DNA from: Trichobilharzia regenti
Lineage: Eukaryota; Platyhelminthes; Trematoda; Strigeidida; Schistosomatidae
Assembly: GCA_944472135.2 (NCBI GenBank)
Contig: OX235264.1
Span: 86,004,319-86,068,318, forward strand
Direction: 5' to 3'
Length of the DNA stretch: 64,000 nucleotides
Part shown: positions 48,579-59,141 of the stretch, piece by piece
Numbering within the stretch: the stretch's first letter is position 1
Layout of the letters: each line of letters opens with the position of its first letter
Notes under the pieces: generated by a model
What the model was told of the DNA's origin: nothing
Databases searched by the model: none
Seen by the model: the letters and a program-made list of their open reading frames with translations, nothing else
Translations under genes and position numbers: made by a program

Positions 48579-49472
48579 ATGGAATTAAATAATCTTGGAA
48601 AGTTTCCTATGAATGGTTCACCGTGGGAAATTGCCGATTATCTTGAATGTTTCGATGCATGGTGCATGTCGAAGAATGTTTACGATGACAAAATTTCTGT
48701 TCATTTTATTACTGCTGTTGGGCTAAATACGTACTGCCTAGTGAAAACTCTGTCATTTCCAGATAAACCAATTTCTCTGCCATATGTTAAACTCCGTGAA
48801 CTTCTAACAAATCACTTTCATATAACAACTTTCGAAACACGAGAGAGGGCTCAGTTCAAAAAACTCCTTCGTGCTCCCAACCAGAAAACTAAAGACTTTA
48901 TTCTTCAGCTTCAGATACAAGCTTCAAAGTGTAACTTTGGAGATCAGCTGCACCCTCAACTACGTGACCGCCTAATTGCTGGAATCAATATTCCCAAGTT
49001 GGAGAAAGAGTTAATTCAGATTCCTTCTTGTACCTTTCAAACTGCTAAAGATTTATGTATTACAAATGAAGATGTCAACAGTGAATACTCTGCTCCCACT
49101 ACGTCAGTATCTGATGTCATGTTGTCCAAAGTCGAAAATACAAGTGTTCATGGAAAGCAATCCAAACTGTCGTCCTCAGGTAATAGAATGCAGCGAGAAA
49201 TCAAGAACATTAAACCGTTGATTTCCTGTGGAAAGATTCATCTACGAAGCACTTTCGGTTTTCGGGGTGCTATGTGCTATAAATGTGGTAAAATTGGGCA
49301 TGTTAAGTCTGTTTGCAGAAGTTCAAATACTTATGCTACTCATGATTCTCCTGATTTGTCGGGTAAAATGCGGTCAGTGTCTCTTTCAATTTTTCATAGC
49401 ACTGAATCTCATCTAATGAGAACCTTCACTTCAAGTTCAGGCAAGTCTCACCGTTTTACTACCGCTTTGTAA
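48579..49472 (+). CDS. Ty3/gypsy gag polyprotein
   Basis: 298 codons from the ATG at 48579 (MELNNLGKFPMNGSPWEIAD). The frame is open further upstream into the repeat but without ATG. The capsid-like region has DYLECFDAWC, RAQFKKLLRAPNQKTKDFI and DQLHPQLRDRLIAGI, typical of gypsy gag. A zinc knuckle CYKCGKIGHVKSVC (CX2CX4HX4C) lies near residue 234. Gag would form the particle and bind element RNA. The frame is uninterrupted, suggesting a fairly young copy, but pol is mostly missing. The family within gypsy is not determined. Confidence 0.85.
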   Translation: MELNNLGKFPMNGSPWEIADYLECFDAWCMSKNVYDDKISVHFITAVGLNTYCLVKTLSFPDKPISLPYVKLRELLTNHFHITTFETRERAQFKKLLRAPNQKTKDFILQLQIQASKCNFGDQLHPQLRDRLIAGINIPKLEKELIQIPSCTFQTAKDLCITNEDVNSEYSAPTTSVSDVMLSKVENTSVHGKQSKLSSSGNRMQREIKNIKPLISCGKIHLRSTFGFRGAMCYKCGKIGHVKSVCRSSNTYATHDSPDLSGKMRSVSLSIFHSTESHLMRTFTSSSGKSHRFTTAL

Positions 49473-49722
49473 GCATGCCCAGGTAGGCTCTACTACTAGT
49501 TCCATTACAGCCATAACTAGTCATAAACTACCCCTTATGGGTGCTACTAAAATTGATTTGAAATCAGGTGGTGGCAGTTTTGTGAATATTCCCTTTCTTT
49601 TTAGTGAATATGGTTCATATTTACTGAGATTAAAAGCCCTTAGATTGTTACATGTAAAAATTTTACTTTGTACTGAGTTGTTCGATGAATCTTTGTTCAG
49701 AGAATTAGTTTTCCAATGTTAA
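49473..49722 (+). pseudogene. Start of gypsy pol (truncated)
   Basis: 49537-49722 encodes ATKIDLKSGGGSFVNIPFLF and a Leu/Arg-rich stretch in the position expected for the protease region. It stops at 49720 and is followed by unrelated sequence. Weak domain support. Confidence 0.45.
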
Positions 49723-49863
49723 ATGTATCTAAGCTTTTGTTGTGTTATAAGCTCCAAGAGTCTACAGATTAACTTTAAATCAGTTTATTCCGGTCGAAGT
49801 CAGTTTGCGTCTCAGTTTTGAGGCTATCGAATTATATGTCGTTGTGTTCTTATAACTTAATAG

Positions 49864-49864
<1 letters not shown>

Positions 49865-49905
<41 letters not shown>
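49865..49905. repeat. (TA)n microsatellite
   Basis: About 40 bp of pure TA between truncated gypsy pol and the LINE. Confidence 0.95.
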
Positions 49906-50016
49906 ATTTTTGTGCACTAATTGGCTTTTTATCATTGATTTATAAAAAATATATAAAGATTATGTAAATGAAGTCGCATTTAAAACGTCCCCCCCCCCCA
50001 ATTCGCTCTAAAAAGC

Positions 50017-50754
50017 ATGCCGATGAAAAGGAACCGCTGTGGAACGGTTATGTGCCTATTTCCAGTTGAAAAGGGAATGCAGTGTGATAACTGCAAGAGA
50101 TGGTTTCATATAATGTGCAAAAACTTAACTCCTGCAGCCTACAAGCGTTGCAGCAAACCTCTGGCTAACTGGCTTTGCAATGACTGCTGTAGCACGACTA
50201 AGCTTCGTATAACGGAAGCCAATGCCACTCTCAGTGAGGCTCTAAAGCTCATGAACTGCAAGCGTCTTCCACCACAGCAGAAGACTGACTACTGTCCAGA
50301 CACCGAAGACGTGATTAGCATCATCGACAAGAAAAAACATGTCCCTAATGCGTCTCTGCCAGTTGCTGAATGTCGTTCAGCAAAATCGAACACCCGCCAT
50401 TCTCCAGACATCCACGCTGCCCCCACGATACCGGATAAGCCCTCCAATGACAGAAATGGAAACACTGGCACTACGAAGAGGCGCACCAGAGGTCGCAAAC
50501 CTGCAGTTCAAGTCACCCAGGGACTGGTAGGTCAAGCCTCATCCACACCGGTGAATAGCAGGCAGATAAGATCGACTAAGATTAGCGAGGAGGACGCCAA
50601 TGAATGGTGTAATGAAATCTCTTGCAAAATGCGAGATAAGGACAACACATTGACTACACTGCCCACGAAGGACAGAAGGACATTTTCGCCGCAAAGCAAG
50701 AAAGCTACGGCAAGTAAACTTGATCCCTCTGACAGGTCGCTCATTCTCCACTAA
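50017..50754 (+). pseudogene. LINE ORF1 with PHD-type zinc finger
   Basis: 245 codons. The N-terminal finger CGTVMCLFPVEKGMQCDNC...WFHIMC...WLCNDC (residues about 8-58) fits the C4HC3 PHD pattern found in ORF1 of CR1-like LINEs. Downstream is a Ser/Thr/Lys-rich region, including KRRTRGRKPAVQV, likely nucleic-acid binding. GC content is higher than in the flanks. A frame change near 50720-50750 moves the continuation (FSTKWKSHWPPIPRPDPS) to another frame. ORF1 proteins coat element RNA. It is called an element gene, not a host chromatin gene, because an APE endonuclease follows directly. Confidence 0.8.
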
Positions 50755-50929
50755 GTGGAAGAGCCACTGGCCTCCGATCCCAAGGCCAGATCCCAGCATG
50801 ACTTTAGCTTGGTCTGCGGCCCTAGAATTCAGAAAAAGACGCCAAGATGGCGAAAAGAACCTTAATATTAAGGGTTTTCGGGTTGTCAGAGTTCGACGTT
50901 TGTTGGTACTGAAACCTCTGTGGGTAGGC

Positions 50930-51650
50930 TGCGGAAGCACCAAACTGAATTGACAGTTTGCTACACAAACGCCCGCAGCTTGTTGAGCGAACGAAATGAG
51001 CTGATTAACACGGTAGGCTCCAGAAATCCGGATATAATTATCATCATAGATACATGGCTTTCACCCGATTTCGCTGACAAGTTAACCTGCCAAACTTCGT
51101 GGTGCATGGGGTTAACCGGCCAACCCACAAATGAGGTGGCGTAGTCACCTATCTCAAGAAATGCTTAACCGTGCATAATATCGAGGCACTAGCTCACGGA
51201 AGTGAATCGTGCGAACTTTTACGCTGCAGACTTAAATACATTGGACAAGATATTGACCTCCTGACTGCACTGCAGACGACTTCCTGATAAAGAAGCTAGG
51301 CTCATTGACATCGAAATGTCGAAGTCTCGTAGTCGGCGACTTCAACGCCCCAACATTTGACTGTACGAGCCTCGCAACGCCATCTTCAGACAACTCCTTT
51401 GATCATAAACTGCTGGAATCCAGTATATTGCCAGCCCTAGTCCAACATGTCATTAAACCCTCGCGCTACGACTCACAGCACTCCTCCCCAACTCTGGACC
51501 TAGTGTTCTCCCACTGTGATGATGTGGATCCCAAACAACATCCTCCTCCTTTAGGAAGAAGTCATCATGCTGTGTTCTCTTTCAAGTTCACAACAACAGC
51601 AGCAAGGGCCGAAACCCCAGCTCGACCAAAACGTTTGGAAAGCTGATATT
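50930..51650 (+). pseudogene. LINE ORF2 APE endonuclease (decayed)
   Basis: The plus strand reads LTVCYTNARSLLSERNELIN, PDIIIIIDTWLSPDFADKL (normally ETW, here DTW), a GVVTYLKKCL-like segment after a frameshift, SLVVGDFNAPTFDC (the GDFN motif), SPTLDLVFSH and GRSHHAV (normally SDH). Frameshifts near 51140 and 51290 and altered catalytic residues mark it as dead. A linker (HCPPWIN, then LRRKQKCWK) continues to about 51920. RT is absent. Confidence 0.82.
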
Positions 51651-51919
51651 AATGCAATCGTCCCCAGCAGCCAACTTAGTGAACTGGTACATCAACCTGG
51701 AGTCCCAGGCAGAAGCCACATGGAACCAGTTTAAACAACTTTACGCTCAATTAACTGAACCTTTTATCTCTTGGTCTGTACCAAAGCTTCGGAAACACTG
51801 CCCCCCTTGGATAAACTGAGGGAATTGTAAGCTATTGAGGCGTAAACAGAAATGCTGGAAAGTGTGTGCCACACTTGGGGCTCCTGAGACCAGGATATTA
51901 TATAACGGTGCTAGGAATA

Positions 51920-52167
51920 AAGCTATTGGAACCATACTACAAAAAATGGGAAATCGGATGGTGAAGATATTAGACATCGAAGATCATTCAGTTCATAACA
52001 GACACCTGGATCAAGTGAAAATAAATGAAGTAGGTCTTTCCGATTATAATTTTAATGAATTAGCTGCTACTCCTGCTTTAGTATATAATTCTGAAATAAG
52101 TCCAAATGATACTGATGAAAATATCGCAGAATCAGTTGGAAATCACAGAGACTTGCAGGCATACTGA
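51920..52167 (+). pseudogene. Gypsy integrase C-terminal tail
   Basis: AIGTILQKMGNRMVKILDIE, then HNRHLDQVKINEV, resemble the C-terminal domain of gypsy integrases (strand-rich module ending KRHxxQ). It lies just before the second direct repeat, as expected for the end of pol. The frame is continuous with the LINE linker at 51835, so the join is a fusion of two elements. Confidence 0.65.
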
Positions 52168-52211
52168 GAAATCATTTTAAATGCGCAAGGGGACATTCAA
52201 CATGTGGCGGA

Positions 52212-52391
52212 TGTGGTGATTGACAATTTCTATCTCTGTATTGTTTAAATGCTTACCGTTGTTTGTTGATATATTTATTATATGAATCGCCAATAATTCC
52301 GCCAAATACAAATTCTTAAATTCATCCCTCTCTGTGTTGTTGGTTGATTTCCCTTAATTCGGTCATTGAGAAATACAAATACTACTATTAC
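52212..52391 (+). repeat. Direct repeat / putative 3' LTR
   Basis: Matches 48372-48551 with one mismatch. A purine tract CGCAAGGGGACA lies about 25 bp upstream (candidate polypurine tract), so the true LTR may start slightly earlier. Confidence 0.75.
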
Positions 52392-53079
52392 GATCAATTG
52401 TAACGTGGAAGAAGACGAGAATATAGCGTGAATGATAAGACATGGCAAAACAAAATGAAATCTGAAAAGTTAAGTCCATGGTAAATACTTCTCAATGCAC
52501 ACATTGCAGGTGACAGCGAGGTGACATCGATTTAGGAGCACAGTGGTTTTGGCAATATTTTCTCTTCGTATTTTAAATGACCCCGAATAATGAATTAGTT
52601 AGGATGTCACAATAAACAGTAACACATTACGGATATTGTGGTGGAAAATCATTTTCTTAATTTATTAGCCCACAGCATTCACCACTGAACAGCCAATGTT
52701 GACCTTCGCTGTACTGAGTCCACCCTTTTAGCTAAAGGCTCGAATCATCCACTCCACTTGACACGCTGTCATGCTACGTTCGTTCATGCACTATCCTTAG
52801 CTAGTTAAGCAATTATTCTTGCACTGTTATCTTGGTCCTCAAATGCACTTCGTAATTTGTGTTTTGCTTTGCCTCTGGTCTACGCGAAACGAATGCTATA
52901 AAGGTTTTGGGTATTAGATCTTGTGCTAGTATACTCCGTACTATCCGTGACTGTCAATACCCTCAGCGTCTAAACTGATGAGCCCCACCGAGAACTTCAT
53001 CTTTTGTGAATATACAGACAAATCCGGTGAGTTCTCTCCATTTTGTATTTGTTCATGTACTGTTTTTAAAATGTTTATA
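52392..53079. other. No gene seen; may include LTR of next element
   Basis: Includes a moderately GC-rich stretch (52690-53000) that could be LTR or 5' UTR of the gypsy element at 53080, but no terminal repeat was found. Confidence 0.4.
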
Positions 53080-53087
53080 TTCCGCGA

Positions 53088-53600
53088 TGAGTGATCATAC
53101 TCCTAGGGTCATCCGTATTGATCAGCTGCCAAAATTATTCAGCTCATGCCATTTTGTCCAGATAATGTGGAATAATGGTTTCATATAACTGAATCTGATA
53201 TTAGTGAGCATGGGTTCACAGTTCCTTGCAGTTGTCCACGCCCTACCGCGGGAATTCAGAAAATGCCTGACTGTGCAGATGTTGAGCCCAGACTTAAGTA
53301 ACTCGTATGAGTTGCTTAAAGCAACCCTCCTAAGGAGAAACGCTCTCACGGATCGACAACGTCTCGGTGAATTATTCCGCTACCTAAGGTTAAGTGATCA
53401 ATCAGCTGTGAGCATGCTTACAAGAATGAGGGAAGTTATCGGCCAACGTAAGTTTGATGAAGGACTTTTCAGGGAACTTTTCTTATCCAAACTGCCACAG
53501 TCGGTACATGTTGTTTTGGGGACACTTCAAGGTGTTATTATAAATGACAAAACAGCCAGTCACTGGAGTATGCTTACTTGCCGAACGGACTTCGAGTAGG
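53088..53600 (+). pseudogene. Second gypsy element: gag relic
   Basis: MSDHTPRVIRIDQLPKLF begins at 53088, with a stop near 53186. The frame resumes at 53204 with FLAVVHALPREFRKCLTVQM, NSYELLKATLLRRNALTDRQ, a SMLTRMREVIGQ segment and LFRELFLSKLPQSVHVVLGT. This is the gag pattern of CsRn1/Kabuki-type gypsy elements known from trematodes (LLxxMRELxG, LxxLWLxxLP). No zinc knuckle was seen. Decayed. Confidence 0.75.
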
Positions 53601-54445
53601 GACACTGCAGTAATAAATAATAATATATATTTCATATGAATATATAAATTTACATGAAAATGCATGCCATTTTTACAGGCACGATCAAGTATGATATAGT
53701 CTCAAATCGTAGATTGTCTACAAGTTAATAATATTTCAACAGCCAAATATTTGATATATGTATATATAAATACACTAATTGTCTGAACCCGGCCGTATAG
53801 TTATTGAATTGTACAAATGTCCTCCAGGTTACGCGGGAAAATCGACTTCGTTTCGTTTTCAACCCATGGTTGTAGGCATACGATAATCAACCAATATTGA
53901 GGTTAGTACAACTTTTACAAGGGATTGAAAGCAGTATTAGAAAAGTGCTAAGGTGAATCATTAAAGTGTAATGGAATAAGTAAGTGCAATATATCATTAG
54001 TAAATGCATTTATGCAGGAAATACAGAGGGAAACTAATTAATCCCTAGGCTGACAACGTTCATTTGCAATGTAAAATGCTACCCATATAGTTCTTACTAT
54101 CATGATGTCCACTTTCGGCTTTAATACAATTATTCTCAAGTCAGTTGTTTTTATTTCACTCCTTTTTGTTTCTTTGGTGCACAACCGTACCCTACAGAGA
54201 ATAGGAATAGAAAAAGTAGAATCAAATTCATATAGAGCTATAAAATGTTAGGTTTAATGGAATATAATGAGGATCGAGTAAAGACGTTATTAGAAAATGA
54301 ATGAGGTAAGACATTGTGAAGTGGTATTCGTAGATCCGACAGTGGATAGCGAGTTAATTTATGAGATGACCCATAAATCTGTGCAGAGCCCACGTGGTCA
54401 CATCTCAACGATAGTCTGAGCGAATGGTATATATTTGAAGGCAAA
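53601..54445. other. No domain recognised between gag and pol
   Basis: Includes an ATAT-rich stretch near 53620-53660 similar to 55515-55565. The protease region is expected here but not recognised. Confidence 0.45.
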
Positions 54446-54448
54446 AGC

Positions 54449-55515
54449 ATGATCTGTCTAGGCGTTCATTATTATCCTTTTCAAGATAAAGATCTAAACC
54501 TTCAGAAGAATCTCGAGCCGTCAAATTGCATGTTGCTGTTCCTGCAGAGTGGGGCGATTCACCCTAGTGACCACCACCTCCACCGCCGAGTGAACGCCAA
54601 AACAACTTCTGATTTCTATCCATTGCCTCACATACCCGACTTGACGGCGACATTAGTTGGCGCAGCTATATTTTCGAAAATAGACTTGGTTAAATCATAT
54701 AACCATATCCAGATGCTGCCAGAAGGTATTTCGAAAACAGCTATCATTACGCCATTCGGGCTTTTTGAATTTCTACGTAAGCCATTCGGTCTCCGAAAGC
54801 AGCCCAAACAATCCAACGCTTCATCGACGAAGTATGTCACGATCTCGACTTTGTATACGCTTACTTAGACGACTGTCTCTGTCAATCAAGTCTCATAAAC
54901 CGCTAACACCTAGTTCTTGCTACGCTGGGCCTCACACTGTCCCTCGAAGATTTTCAGAAACGCTTAGTAGTAAACGATGCAAAAACCAAAACACTGTTTG
55001 GCGACTCAAGAATTCTTTATTCTAACGCCAACATATAACCAGCAATACTGGCATTACAGACTAAGATCTAAGAACAAATATTACAACAATAAATCACGAT
55101 ATTACTTCTGAGGGTTTTCGATCTTCTTTCTGAACAGCGACCGATGAGACAATGACTGGTGGATTGATACCTCCGCGAAAATATGGGAAAGTTGGGTTTG
55201 AGCAAACAACCATGAATTGATGGTTCAATCTGCAACTACACTGATAGCCTCATTGGCAGTCGAGAGAAGGAAACTCACCTTAGACACTTGAACTTGGCAT
55301 TCGAAAGGTTACACCGACATGTTGTTACCATTAATATTCAAAAAGTTCAGATAGGCGTTGACTCACTCGACTTTCTTGTCCACACCATCGACTGCAAGGG
55401 TATTCGCCCACTAGATAATAAAGTTGAGACGGTACTAAACTTTCCAGGTTCACAGACAGTGAAAAGACTTCACACTTTTGACGGCTTGGTAAGCTATTAC
55501 CGGCAGTCTATTTAT
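54449..55515 (+). pseudogene. Second gypsy element: reverse transcriptase
   Basis: The 54560-54800 region encodes RRVNAKTTSDFYPLPHIPDL, a FSKIDLVKSYNHIQMLPEGI segment, KTAIITPFGLFEFLRKPFGL (fingers/palm; the catalytic Asp sits in KIDL). After a frameshift near 54800 comes DFVYAYLDDCL, keeping the YLDD box. About 360 bp of foreign sequence then separates this from ASLAVERRKLTL and LAFERLHRHVVTINIQKVQI at 55245-55515 (end of palm and thumb/connection). A short deletion removes the segment between HPSD and RRVNAKT. Inactive. Confidence 0.85.
54890..55244. other. About 355-bp insertion in the RT frame
   Basis: Interrupts RT between YLDDCL and ASLAVERRK. The content is unrecognised, with LVLATLGLTLSLEDFQKRL in one frame. 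No clear target duplication. Confidence 0.5.
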
Positions 55516-55569
55516 TAATAATAATGTGTATTTTCATATAAACACATAAATTTCTAATTGTACTTCCCT

Positions 55570-56700
55570 AATTTGGCCACTAGCGGACCTCCGAGGGAAT
55601 AACAAGTCCATCGAACTCGACGCGTCTGTTCAAAATGCTTTCACTCAGGTTAAAAAAGCTATCGTGAATGCCACGCTTCTAATATATCAGGAACCAATGG
55701 CACTGTTAAGTATCTCAGTTGATGCATCAGACACTGCAATCGGCACAGTTTTGCAGCGACTAGTTAACAGAGAGTCGCGACCACTCGCCTTTTTCTCGAG
55801 GAGCCTACGATTAACAGAAACGAAGTACAACACATTCGGCAGAGGAATTCTTGCTATGTACTGTGCTATACGTCATTTTCGACATTCATTTGAGGGTCGT
55901 GAATTTATAATTTTCACTGACCAAAAACCTCTGACGTACTCTCTGAACTGAAGTTCAGATAAGTATTCACCTAGAGAATCCCGACAACTCGACTACTTTT
56001 CACAGTTCATATGGGGTATTCGCCATATATCCAAAGTGAACATCACTGTGGCAGGTGCATTGTCGCACATTTGTCCCCCACCTAAAATGATGGGACAGAC
56101 CTTGCGAAACTGGTTTGTCTTCAAAAAGAAGATACTGAGATTCAACATAAGTTGTCGAAAACGGCACCGCAAATGGCCAAGAAATCCCCAGGTATGGGAA
56201 AAGAGACTGTTCTATCCGACATTTCCACGAGTACCCCTCGCCCCATCGTGCCTAAAAATTATCGCCGTAACGTCTTCAATACGTTGCATGGCTTATTCCA
56301 CCCAGGTATTCGAACTACCACCAAGCTGATATCTAGTCGGTTCTGTTGGCCTGGTATTAATAAAGAAGTAAGGTAATGGGCACAGATGTGCTTAGCTTTG
56401 CAAAAGTGCAAGGTAGCGAGACACACCAAAAGCCGCCTTGGCACCTTTCTTAACCCTGATGCTCGTTTCGTATACTTTCATGTAGATTTGGTTAGACCTT
56501 TTCTAGAGTCTCATGCATATATCTATACCTTAACCTACATCGACCGTTTCACACGATGGCCTCAATCAGTACCCCTTAAGGATGTATCTGCTGGAAAAGT
56601 CACACGTGTCTTTGTTGAAGGATAGATAGCAAATCTTGGGTGGCCATCCTCTACAACAAGCGATCATGGGCGTCAATTCGAAGGCGGCTTCTTCTTTTCC
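55570..56700 (+). pseudogene. Second gypsy element: RNase H and integrase
   Basis: 55570-55950 encodes RNase H (LLSISVDASDTAIGTVLQRL, then RPLAFFSRSLRLTETKYNTF, ILAMYCAIRHFRHSFEGREF, FTDQKPLTY). The integrase zinc module (HGLFHP...WAQMCLALQKCK, HHCC) is near 56285-56410, with a stop within it. The catalytic core follows: FHVDLVRPF (first Asp), YIDRFTRWPQ, STTSDHGRQFEG (second Asp). It is truncated near 56700 before the catalytic Glu. Frame changes and stops make it inactive. Confidence 0.87.
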
Positions 56701-56789
56701 CTGACTTAGATCATACGCTGTATGTGTTTATGAACAACAGCTGGCTTGCGGTCAAGCTATGCTGTAAATTGGCAGAAGTTAGGAATCAT

Positions 56790-56990
56790 GGATTGGCCAT
56801 TCGATCAGGTCCCAGTGGCTCTATGGTCTACGAGCTCCCTCGCCTTGTAACTAGAAGGTCCTGGGTTCGAATCGCGGTGGGCGCATACTGATGAGGAGTC
56901 CCAAACTGGGGGCGAAACAGCTGTCCAGTACTCCCAGGTTTTCCAATAGTTCTTCAGCTAATGTCAGCTCATGATGAAATCTTATAACCA
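56790..56990 (+). mobile_element. Hammerhead SINE, second subfamily
   Basis: Head GTGGCTCTATGGTCTACGAG (A box) and GGGTTCGAATC (B box). The hammerhead region follows: CATACTG (stem I), ATGAGGA (56891-56897), GTCCC/GGGGGC stem II, GAAA (56914-56917), palindromic stem III ACAGCTGT with cleavage C at 56925, then CAGTA returning stem I. Core C3 is A, so activity is doubtful. It abuts the truncated gypsy integrase. Confidence 0.82.
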
Positions 56991-57559
56991 ATCAGTCAAA
57001 TTCCTAGAAACGAAAACTTGAATTTGTAATATGTCTTTGATTAGAATATATGCATATTTCAACCGACCCAAATTTTTTATGTTGTCAGTTCAGTGACCCA
57101 TGCTATTTGTGCTTAATGGGTGAATATAATTCAACTGAGAATTACTACATATAAGAATAAGACATGGGCACTGTGTTAGAGTATAGTTCCATTATGGATA
57201 AAATTTTATTTTGGTCACACGATTATGGGCATTAAATTGTGCTAGAAACGTCATCAGTAAATAATATTGTATAACACCGTGTGACTTTATCACAATTAAA
57301 TTCTATCCATTATGGAATTGCATTTTACTAGGTCACGATAGTGGTGTATAGGCACTGAAGTATATTGTACCACCATTCTGCATAGAATTATTGGGTTGTG
57401 CTCGTTAAGCCTTGATATCGCCATAACATGATGTTGCAAAATGGTCCCACCGTCTCTATTTCAGAAAATGTGTCATCTTCGTTTTCCGATGTAATGGGTA
57501 TATTCCAGAGAATTATGCTTTCTTGTATATTTTTTAAGTACGCGTCATAAGTAGGAGTT
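56991..57559. other. No gene; short repeat at about 57215-57330
   Basis: The GATTATGGGC...GAAACGTCATCAGTAAATAA block is related to those at 61065, 29030 and 25290. Confidence 0.55.
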
Positions 57560-57750
57560 ATAACCACTGTGCCACCGACGCACAGTGGTTAGGACCCTCG
57601 CTGACCATGCACATGGTCCGGGGTTCCACCCCCTGACGACGAACACCCGATATATATGGTCGGCCTGCAAAACTTGGGCTGCCGATATCACATGCTGAAA
57701 GTTTCATACTTGTGCCAAAAATACTGTGTGGAATCAAGTTGTAATAAAAG
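57560..57750 (+). mobile_element. SINE family A with inverted 5' start
   Basis: Body CACCCGATATATATGGTCGG, GGGCTGCCGATATCAC, GGAATCAAGTTGTAATA. At the 5' end TAACCACTGTGCCACCGACG (57560 on) is the reverse complement of the SINE head and is followed at once by CACAGTGGTTAGGAC in the normal direction. Confidence 0.88.
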
Positions 57751-57799
57751 AAGAAATTTAAGCAAGCTTTTGATGAATATATGAGGCTAATAACTAAAT

Positions 57800-58680
57800 T
57801 GTTCATTATTTCTTTTAAGGGGATCCAACACATCCTACCAGGTGGCTTAAAGTCGTAAAAAGGACACATCCGGCCCTATGATATATGCCCCTAGAGATGT
57901 TGGCTTGAGGAAAAAAGGATAGATGCAGCATTGTTTTGTGCCTTTCCATGTATGCCAGGCGTTCATAAGGGAGGCAAGTTTCATTCTCATTAAATAACAC
58001 AACGGAAACAGTTCCCAAATCAACGTGTTGAAAAGTGATTGTGTCGAAAGGCGCACACGCGCGGTTATGACAGGTAAGTTAACAACTCAGAATGCATTGC
58101 CAGAGTTTTAGGATTTGCCTGAACCTCATAGGTATGATAGATGCTTAGGCTGGTGCCTATATCAGAGGGCACTGGCTGAGAACACAGAAATATTGGGCCG
58201 CTTCATGCAACCGGTCCACCATTAGCATGGGGAACAACACTAACAACAGGGTGGAGAGTGTTAATAGGCATCTGACAAGGTATTTACGTAGAGGCGATCC
58301 GCTGGAACTGAAGCTGTGAAAAATACGGAGGTGGATTGGCTGCACAACTATACACAAATTACGTGAGGGCAAGTGGATGCTTTGTAAATATTACAATTAC
58401 GATATTAGTTTCAAGATAATTTACGATTTTCCCTGAGTGCATACCGCGCTGCAGCCTATATTACGGCTTCGTATACACTTCGCTGCCAAGAAAGTTGTTT
58501 AAGACTTACGGAGGCGCTTTTACTTCTTCCATCCAATATCCTCCAGCCCAATTAATTACGCATAAATAAGTCACATCTTCGTAAACAGGAATGAGGCTCA
58601 GTGCACATGCTGGACATACTGGGCATATAGCCTGCCATGACTTAGGGCCTTCTTGAATTCATATCTAAAACGTAGCATAT
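57800..58680 (+). pseudogene. Decayed Mutator-like transposase
   Basis: The plus strand in changing frames shows QHCFVPFHVCQAFIREA (compare ILCAFHVIRAFNNK in the MULE at 62.2 kb), then GNNTNNRVESVNRHLTRYLR and DPLELKL (compare GNKTNNRVECCHKHLKTHLS and FPLELSI), which includes the catalytic Glu. Near 58610-58645 a CTCWTYWAYSLP segment looks like a SWIM zinc finger. Many stops. The upstream DDE parts were not found. Probably an old relative of the downstream MULE. Confidence 0.7.
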
Positions 58681-59141
58681 CCCTTTTAAATATTCTGACA
58701 AACAGCGAGGTCAGTATAACACAACAGACAACATTCCGCGTGCCGTCCTCCCAACGCTGCAACCAAGCGTGATTCCGAATTCTTATAAACGGTTAAGATG
58801 TGGCCTTGTCAGCTTGAACCAACGAAATTCTGATACTGGACTGCGTGAAATAGCAGAGTTCAACAAAAGGTTGGACAGTTTGCTGTTAAATGGACCGTAA
58901 ACAAAGTTACGAATACGACATGCCCATGCGAATCGCTTATTTTTATTGAAAATGCTGGTATCACCTGATTTTTCCCGTATGTATTCATAGTATAAAGGTG
59001 TATGTCTAAATTGCTGTTACGCTTCCTCCCCAGTGGTCGGCGGTATGTTCGAAATTGGTGACATTTTTGCACTTGTTTGCTCTGAAATTCACTTACTGTT
59101 TATTGTCATATAATCCTTGAAATTATGGTCCAAGTCTCTAA
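58681..59141. other. No gene seen
   Basis: Unassigned sequence between MULE relic and LINE. Confidence 0.45.

Noticed and set aside
50017..50754. PHD-finger protein as a host chromatin gene
   Set aside because: An APE endonuclease with GDFN follows directly on the same strand, and PHD fingers are known in CR1-type ORF1; best read as a LINE gene.
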